Part shown: piece by piece, positions 58,021 to 64,000 of the stretch | How the letters are laid out: each line of letters opens with the position of its first letter | Numbering within the stretch: position 1 is the stretch's first letter | Source: Sycobia sp. Sy_11 | Lineage: Eukaryota > Arthropoda > Insecta > Hymenoptera > Epichrysomallidae | Length of the DNA: 64,000 nt | Assembly (NCBI GenBank): GCA_018907035.1 | Contig: JACCIC010000215.1 | Span: 620,001-684,000, forward strand | Reading direction: 5' to 3' | The notes under the pieces: model-generated | What the model saw: only the letters and a program-made list of their open reading frames with translations | What the model was told of the DNA's origin: nothing | Databases searched by the model: none | Made by a program: the position numbers and the translations under genes

Positions 58021-59336
58021 ATAGAGAGTATCGAATCGAGAGTTAGTACAAACGCTCGCCGATCAGCTGGCCGATGCAATGCGCATGCGCATATTTAGCA
58101 TTGCAGCGATCCGGGACCAGGAGGTCCGAGAAAAGCCAACGATTAAAAGCATAGAGAAAGTTACTGACTTATCTCATAAAAAGGAATTCGAGGAAGTGGG
58201 CAAAAGTGTTGCACAAGCGCAACAAAATTTCGATTGCGACGATGATACAGCAATCCCGCAGCAGAAGCCATGGGTCCAAGGAAATCCGTTTATACTGGAG
58301 TGTGAGCGACAAGTACCAGTTATCTCTCAAGGGAGAGTTGTAAGTTCCTCTGAAGAGAATTGGAACGAAGTAAGTATGAACGATGAAAACATTGAAAGAT
58401 TATTTAGCGATCTGTTGATTGACAGATTGGAAACAAATGACTTGACTGTAAATGACATGACTGATAAGAAAAGATTTGATAATTCTAAACAGATAGCAGA
58501 AATTCTGCTACGAGAAACTGAAAGTACAGAGTCAGTTGTAAATGAAGCATGCGTGCTTGAAACAGAAAGGTGCGATAAAATTGAGGAAGGAACTATCGCG
58601 AAGTAAATAGTAAAGATTTATTGATACGGGACAACGTTCAAATCACGGTATACTTAGAGAAACCCGTTAATAAATTAGTTGAATCAAGATTAAATGAAAA
58701 ACTTAAAGAAGATAAAATAGATGTCTTGGCAGAACGTATAGAAAACGCGATGTGTAAAGAAACCGGAGTTGTTAGAAAATATAAATTGTCAATTAATACG
58801 CGTTTCAATATTTTTAAAGATTATTTCTTGTGTGAATTAAAAACGAAACGACTTACCTATATTTTAGATGAGAATACAGGAGATATGAGATATTCCGAAA
58901 AGAAAATTGAAGATGATAAACATAAAGTTTGCGAAATATTAATTAATCATATCGTATACTATCAGTGAATTGTAGAGTTAAAATTACCGCGTAAAATTTT
59001 GTCATAATTAGAAGAATACAAAAGACTAGAATGTAGGATTATGCGCGTTACCCCGAGAAAAGATTTATATAAATTAAAGTATATACTCGGTAGAGAAAAA
59101 GCCGTCGATTTCTGGAATAGATTCGAAGATAAAATACGAACATTTGAAAACGCGCCGAGAACAAGCAAATTATCGACCGACGTAAAACGCGACACATTTT
59201 ACAATGTAATCGCGGGTTCACTTCCTGAAACAATACTGGCTGACTGTGTGCATGAAGGTACAGTCGGTGTAGAAATGGAACTTGAAAAATTTAAAAACCT
59301 AATATTACAGATAGAAGCGGTAAAACCGGTGAGATA
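58021..59336 (+). pseudogene. gag: Copia gag
   Basis: Three open stretches (58079-58606, 58621-58968, 59041-59336) in a Glu/Lys-rich protein. The last contains KLKYILGREKAVDFWNRFEDKIR, KLSTDVKRDTFYNVIAGSLPE and FKNLILQIEA, the UBN2-like capsid pattern of copia gags. The first two are unfamiliar and may be an N-terminal extension. Stops separate them. Confidence 0.6.
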
Positions 59337-59667
59337 GGCTTCAGCGAGCTCTTTCAATGTTGGTTCGAACCGGTCGTCGCCGCCCTTTATACAGAGACGT
59401 CCAGATTCTTGAAGAGGTGCGTTTACGAGACGCGACAGCAATAGATATGAAAATTATAATGCGCTAAGTCGCGGGCAAAGCGCGAGACGCGAGGAGCAGA
59501 GAAGATGCTTTGGCTGCGGCCAGCATGGGCACCCAAGTTCAAATTGTCCCAATCCAGGGAATAAGTTTTGTTATAAATGTCAAAAGGCAGGCTCACACCT
59601 AGCCAAAGAGTGTAGAGCCAAAAGACCAAGCGATGACCAAGGTGAGAGAGGTCAGCCAGGTACATAA
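59337..59667 (+). pseudogene. Copia nucleocapsid, two zinc knuckles
   Basis: CFGCGQHGHPSSNC (about 59504-59545) is a regular CX2CX4HX4C knuckle. CYKCQKAGSHLAKEC (about 59572-59616) has five residues instead of four between the second Cys and the His. A basic tail follows. Frame changes separate it from capsid. Confidence 0.75.
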
Positions 59668-59834
59668 GGCAAGGCGAAGTAACGTTTGGGAATAACCAAA
59701 AACCGAATAATCCATTTGGTCTCTCCGCCATTCCAGAGGAAGATTATCAAAAAGGTAATAATTTTAATAATCATATGTTGTATACATTTAATAAATATTA
59801 TGTAAGAAAAATCAAAAGAAATCATATACTTAGG

Positions 59835-60180
59835 TTTATAGCCGACTCAAGTGCAACAGAGTACATCAGACAATATAAAACTAAATTATGCGAAATAAGA
59901 ATTCAGATCTAAAAATCGAAGGTCTAGGTGATATGCATATAATTGATAGAGCGGGCAAAGCAATCTGTTTAAGTAATGTACTTTATTCTAGCGACTTGTC
60001 TAAAAATTTATTTTCACTTAGAAACTTGTCGAGCAAGGCTTAGATATTTACATGAATAATAAAAAGATCGATATTTTAGATCCGCGAACTAAAAAGCTAG
60101 TTTTATCAGGAAAATATGAATCTCCCTTCTGGACATTCAAAATAGAAGTAGATAAAAACAGATGCACATGCCGCTGAGGT
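59835..60180 (+). pseudogene. Copia aspartic protease remnant
   Basis: The active-site region reads RFIADSSATEYI (Asp codon at 59844), where copia has DSGAT; Gly is Ser. Later VLYSSDLSKNLFSLRNL (about 59975-60030) and KIDILDPRTKKLVLSG are the conserved copia segment leading to integrase. Stops are frequent. Confidence 0.7.
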
Positions 60181-60253
60181 CAGTACATCGACTGGCACTA
60201 TAGATATAAATCCTTCAAATATTAATGAAATAACTAGGAGCAGGAGTAGCGCA

Positions 60254-61282
60254 GTGGAGAACGCCGATAAGCAAGATAGCTTAAGTCAGGTTATGCTGTG
60301 GCATTTACGGTTGGGACATAACTCAGCAAAATACATAACAGGATTCTTGAAAAACAACGCGAATATTTTACACAAGCCCAAACAGTTGGACTTACGTGAA
60401 GTATCGGATTGTGAGACTTACTTGGTAAGCAAGAGTACCAAACTGCCGTTTAAAACGACGCGACAAAGAGCTAGAGCTCCACTTCAAATTATACACGCCG
60501 ATACAATGGAACCGATTCATCCCCCATCGCATACACAAGGATACAAGTTCATACTTGTAATTATTGACGATTTTAGTCGAACAGCAATAGAATACCCTAT
60601 GCGTCACAAGAAGCATACCGGAGAATATTTATAGAGAGGTGTGTTAAGAAATATTCTTGGTAGGAACGCAAAAGTAGGCTTCCTAAGGTGTGACAAAGGC
60701 ACCGAATTCACAGGTATAGAAACTGTAAATACATTAAACAAATTAGGAACAGAACTGCAACTGACATATCCTGACACGCCTGAACACAACGGTGTAACCG
60801 AAAGATTTAATAGAACACTTGAAAATAAAGTAAGAGCAATCATATACGATTCGGGCATATCACCCACACAGTGAGATCACGTAGTACGGACTGCAAATTA
60901 CATATACAATAGGACACTACAAAAATCCATCAATTATAATATACCGCTAAAAGCACTGTCAGATAAAATCAAAATCGATATTGCTAAATGGAAAAGATTC
61001 GGGTGCGTCGCTATATTTAGAAAACAAAGAGCGACCGAGACTAAGTTCGGAACAACCGGAATGAAGGATTATTTCGTAGATTATAACAACAACGGATACA
61101 ATATATATGTACCCGAAGATAAGAGGGTATTCGAGTCAAGAGACGTTAGATTTATAGAACACGAAACGTACAAAAACTACAACAAACACGACAATAACGT
61201 AGAGTTTGAAACGGAAATTAATAAAGTAGACAAAAATAAAAATAAACAAGAACCTCGGATAACACGCAGTATGTCTAAATGA
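60254..61282 (+). pseudogene. Copia integrase
   Basis: The pre-integrase motif MLWHLRLGHNSAKYI is followed by the zinc-like region and the DDE core: LQIIHADTMEPI (Asp), [31 protein letters not shown] (Asp), [20 protein letters not shown] (Glu). The triad is complete. Further on are WKRFGCVAIF and KDYFVDYNNNGYNIY with DVRFIE, the usual C-terminal copia signature. TAG at 60632-60634 and a TGA at 60873 interrupt it. Integrase would insert the cDNA into the genome. Confidence 0.87.
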
Positions 61283-61329
61283 TCGAACAACCAAAACATA
61301 TATTCGTTAGACTCGGATAAATTAGAAAA

Positions 61330-62424
61330 CAATTGCGAAATCAAATATCACCCGCTTCTAACTAAAATCAACGGGGATCCCCAAACTTATAGAGAAGCAA
61401 TTAACTAACAATTAACCGATTGTAGAAACTGGGAAAAGGCCATTAAACAAGAAATAGATTCGCTAAACGATAAGAACGTGTTTGCCGAAATAACAAAAAC
61501 AGAAATGTATAAACAAAATACAAAACCAAATATCTTAGATTCAAGATAGGTATTTAAATGAAAATTATCAAACGACGGAAAAATAACATTTAAAGCTAGG
61601 CTTGTAATTAGGGGTTTCAAAGACAAAGATACATACGATATAAGAGAAACTTATGCATCGGTCTGTAGCCTGTCAATAGTCCGAGCTTTTCTAGCAATAG
61701 CAAATAAATACGGTCTTACGTTAAAACAACTGGATGTCGAAACCGCGTTTTTATGCGACGACATAGTAGAAGAAGACATATATTTAAGATTCACAGAAGG
61801 ATTAACTCAATGTCCGGTAAGAATCGAAAACAACATTTTAAAACTAAAACGATATTTTATAGACTAAAAATCAGCCCCAAGCGCTGGAATATTAAATTCA
61901 CCCTGATAGCAAACAAACTAGGTTTCGTGAATAGCGATCTCTATCCATACCTTTTTACAAAGTTAAACGAACGTAAAATAACGGTGATGTTGCTATATGT
62001 TGACGATTTTCTTATAATGAGAAATGACGATACCGAAATTAATCACACTCTATAGGATCTAGGAAGCGAACTCAAAATTAAAACGTTTGAAAAACCAAAA
62101 GAATTTCTAGGAATTAGTATAGAACGTGATTTGAATAAACGTATAATGAAATTATCGCAAACCAAGTTTCTTGATAATATTTTAAATCGATTCGGTTTCA
62201 CTATTGCTAAGTCTGTAGGTATTCCTATAGTGCAGAATGATGTCACGAACGCGGATAGGAAAAACAGAGAAGAAACGGATTTAGGAAACTCGAAAATACC
62301 TAACCCTTTGTATAGGGAAGCAGTAGGATCCTTGCTATATCTGGCTAATTCGACCAGACCCGACATTTCGTACGTCGTAAACGTCTTAAGCAGACCCCAA
62401 GTTAATCCCACTGAGTTTGAATAG
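61330..62424 (+). pseudogene. Copia reverse transcriptase
   Basis: RVT_2 blocks: NWEKAIKQEIDSLNDKNVF, KITFKARLVIRGFKDKD (about 61580), TLKQLDVETAFL (catalytic Asp, about 61720), LDNILNRFGF, then LLYVDDFLIM with an intact YVDD (about 61991-62020), FLGISIERD and YREAVGSLLYLANSTRPDIS. A frame change near 61800-61900 removes the LYGLKQ/W region. Other stops: 61546, 61866 and 62052. The polymerase core is otherwise well kept. Confidence 0.87.
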
Positions 62425-62954
62425 AAAATGGTAGCTCGCGTGATGCGATACTTGAAAGGAACGAAACCGCTAGGCCTTACGTATAAAGAAATTGAGGAAA
62501 AGTTAACTGTTAACTATTCGGATGCTAGCCTTTTTGACTGTAAAGGCTCCTTAACCACGTGCGGCTACGTAATCAAGCTGTACGGAGATACAGTTGGCTG
62601 GAGGACAGTCAAGTGTGGCTCTGTCGACTTGCCAGGCTGAGTACATGGCAATGAGTAATACTTGGAAAGAACTTGTCCCGTTGCATAATTCTATTAAAAT
62701 AATATTAAAACAAGAGTTGTATCCGATAACTCTTTTCTGCGATAATCAGGCCGCGCAATCGTGTGCTAAAACCGACGGGAGCAATACTTCGTCATATGAT
62801 AGATCACAAAGAACACTACATTAAAGCATGCGTAAACAATAAATACGTTGAAATTAAATGGGTTAAAACGTCAGAACATTTAGCTAACATCTTTACGAAA
62901 GGGTTAAAATTAGATATACACAGTAGGCTGACGAATCTCATTCTAAACAACTAA
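62425..62954 (+). pseudogene. Copia RNase H
   Basis: VMRYLKGTKPLGLTY, LTVNYSDASLFDCKGSLTTCGY (Asp) and then, after a one-base slip near 62630, STCQAEYMAMSNTWKE (Glu), ITLFCDNQAAQ (Asp), RHMIDHKEHYIKACV and VKTSEHLANIFTKGL. It ends with TAA at 62952-62954. Two frameshifts, but all family blocks are present. Confidence 0.85.
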
Positions 62955-62989
62955 TTCTGACATATATTTTACAGAAAGCGGTGAGGAAA

Positions 62990-63158
62990 ACTGGAGTGAG
63001 GAGGATTAAATAAATAATGTAAATAATGGAAAACAAAAACTTTATATTCTGAATTATACAATCGCCTTTTGGAACTTTTCATCCTCTCTATATTATCAAT
63101 CAGCCACTGCAGAAACAAGAGTCATCACAACGAATCATTGATACTCTACATAGACACT

Positions 63159-63196
<38 letters not shown>

Positions 63197-63577
63197 TCTT
63201 TTATACATACAATACACTTATTTTTAGCATATGCAGCAGCAACTCTTATTTATATTGTATGTTCATATCGTTATGTGACTGGTGTATGTCTGGATTTATT
63301 GTTAATAAAGTTTTGGCATAAATGAAGAGAGCATGGATACACTTAAGTGCGTCTGTGTTACCGAGAGAGAGTGATAGGTGTAGAGACGTTAGCTTGACGC
63401 ACTTTGTCGAGCTGACGACTATACATGCATGTGTGAGTGAGCGCGCTACGAGCGGCAGCCTGAGACTGCATGAGCACGCGTCAGTTCTTTGAGATGCACT
63501 GTAAGAGTTAGACGTAATAAAGACGAGCTTAATAATATATACTCTGCTTTGTTCTTTGTAAACCCAATATCCCAACA
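62990..63577 (+). repeat. Copia 3' LTR
   Basis: It follows a purine-rich tract (gtgaggaaaactggagtgaggagga, polypurine-tract-like) and ends ccaatatcccaaca, matching the 52.4-kb fragment. It contains an (AT)n run at 63163-63193 and AATAAAG signals near 63303 and 63518. A canonical TGTTGGG start was not found, so the left boundary is approximate. Confidence 0.65.
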
Positions 63578-63578
63578 G

Positions 63579-63829
63579 AAAAGTATAGACCTTACTTAGC
63601 TCGAAAAGGCTTCTTTACGAACTTCGTTACAATCCTCGGTTTCGCCTTTTATTTACCCATGATTCCGTAAATAAAATCTTTTAATACCCGGTAAAAAATG
63701 TACTATTATCATGATTACATGTTTGCCTAAATACCATTATGTGTAGGTTAAAACTATTTCTAGACATCAAACGTAATAAGTGAATCATTCTGATACAAAA
63801 TCTTATCATTGGTTGCAAATTTTTTACTG
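63579..63829. other. Spacer, no gene seen
   Basis: Nothing recognised between the copia 3' LTR and the polymerase fragment. Confidence 0.4.
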
Positions 63830-64000
63830 TGAAAATAGGCTAAAAAGTCAGCAAAAATATTGTAAACATGTTACGGTTGTCGAATACATTTACCAAACTC
63901 ATCGAATAACAATCGGAGGTTTAAAGATTCTAAGAACAGTGAGAAAGTGCCTTTTGTAATTTATGCAGATTTTGAATGCTTATTAAAGTTTACCGAAAGT
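63830..64000 (+). pseudogene. DNA polymerase B fragment (Maverick/Polinton or related), cut by window end
   Basis: The last 45 codons (from 63866, after a TAA) read into RIHLPNSSNNNRRFKDS and then KVPFVIYADFECLLKF. YADFECLL is the exonuclease I motif (D-x-E) of the DNA_pol_B_2 family of protein-primed polymerases found in Polintons/Mavericks, some linear plasmids and viruses. In another frame just upstream, LKSQQKYCKH resembles the Cys/His segment that precedes this motif in arthropod Maverick proteins, suggesting one frameshift. The polymerase domain would lie beyond the window. It could also belong to an endogenous viral element. Confidence 0.7.

Noticed and set aside
60236..60270. tRNA-like string gtagcgcagtggagaacgc
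   Set aside because: It is inside copia coding sequence and has no tRNA fold partner.

Overview
The window is AT-rich animal nuclear DNA dominated by dead transposable elements. The families present (Ty3/gypsy, BEL/Pao and Ty1/copia LTR elements, R1-type LINEs, Penelope with GIY-YIG, Helitron, mariner and Tc1) and the long GA/CT, CA and AT microsatellites point to an insect. An ant or another hymenopteran is my best guess, but that is inference. I found no convincing single-copy host gene, rRNA or tRNA.

Layout. 1-1.3 kb: 68-bp minisatellite, CT/GA tracts and a possible LTR/leader. 1.3-5.8 kb: gypsy-1 (+), with gag, protease and RT, followed by an unusual second zinc-knuckle ORF. 6.5-11.6 kb: a Helitron Rep/helicase relic (-), split by a Penelope element (6.9-9.9 kb) with a 9-bp target-site duplication; the Penelope element itself carries an unidentified 1-kb insert. 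12.2-18.9 kb: gypsy-2 (-), with a well-defined 927-bp 3' LTR, a polypurine tract and an extra ORF after integrase. 20.1-21.3 kb: BEL/Pao relic (-). 22.1-23.2 kb: mariner and gypsy-gag scraps. 23.7-25.4 kb and 35.9-37.5 kb: two inverted copies of a long LTR. 25.4-26.7 kb: a mariner with an uninterrupted 345-aa transposase. 29.2-30.1 kb: diverged AT-rich satellite. 30.1-32.5 kb: gypsy-3 (+), ending in an RT/zinc-knuckle chimera. 35.1-35.5 kb: solo Penelope terminal repeat with a 15-bp target-site duplication and an intact-looking hammerhead ribozyme. 37.5-39.7 kb: rearranged Tc1 and decayed mariner. 40.6-42.7 kb: second Penelope copy (-). 44.1-46.0 kb: gypsy relic. 46.0-49.4 kb and 53.9-57.7 kb: two copies of one R1-type LINE with complementary deletions. 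52.4-63.6 kb: a Ty1/copia element whose 5' LTR fragment and gag-pol appear to be separated by the second LINE. 63.8-64.0 kb: the start of a protein-primed-type DNA polymerase B, probably from a Maverick/Polinton-like element that continues past the window.

Almost all coding regions are broken by stops, frameshifts and lost catalytic residues. The clear exception is the mariner at 25.6 kb. The most notable signals are the hammerhead ribozyme family in the Penelope terminal repeats (one copy apparently intact, one with the G8 catalytic base changed, one with a stem III change, and one diverged copy with covarying stem II), the extra nucleocapsid-like ORFs downstream of pol in two gypsy relics, and the polymerase B fragment at the right edge.
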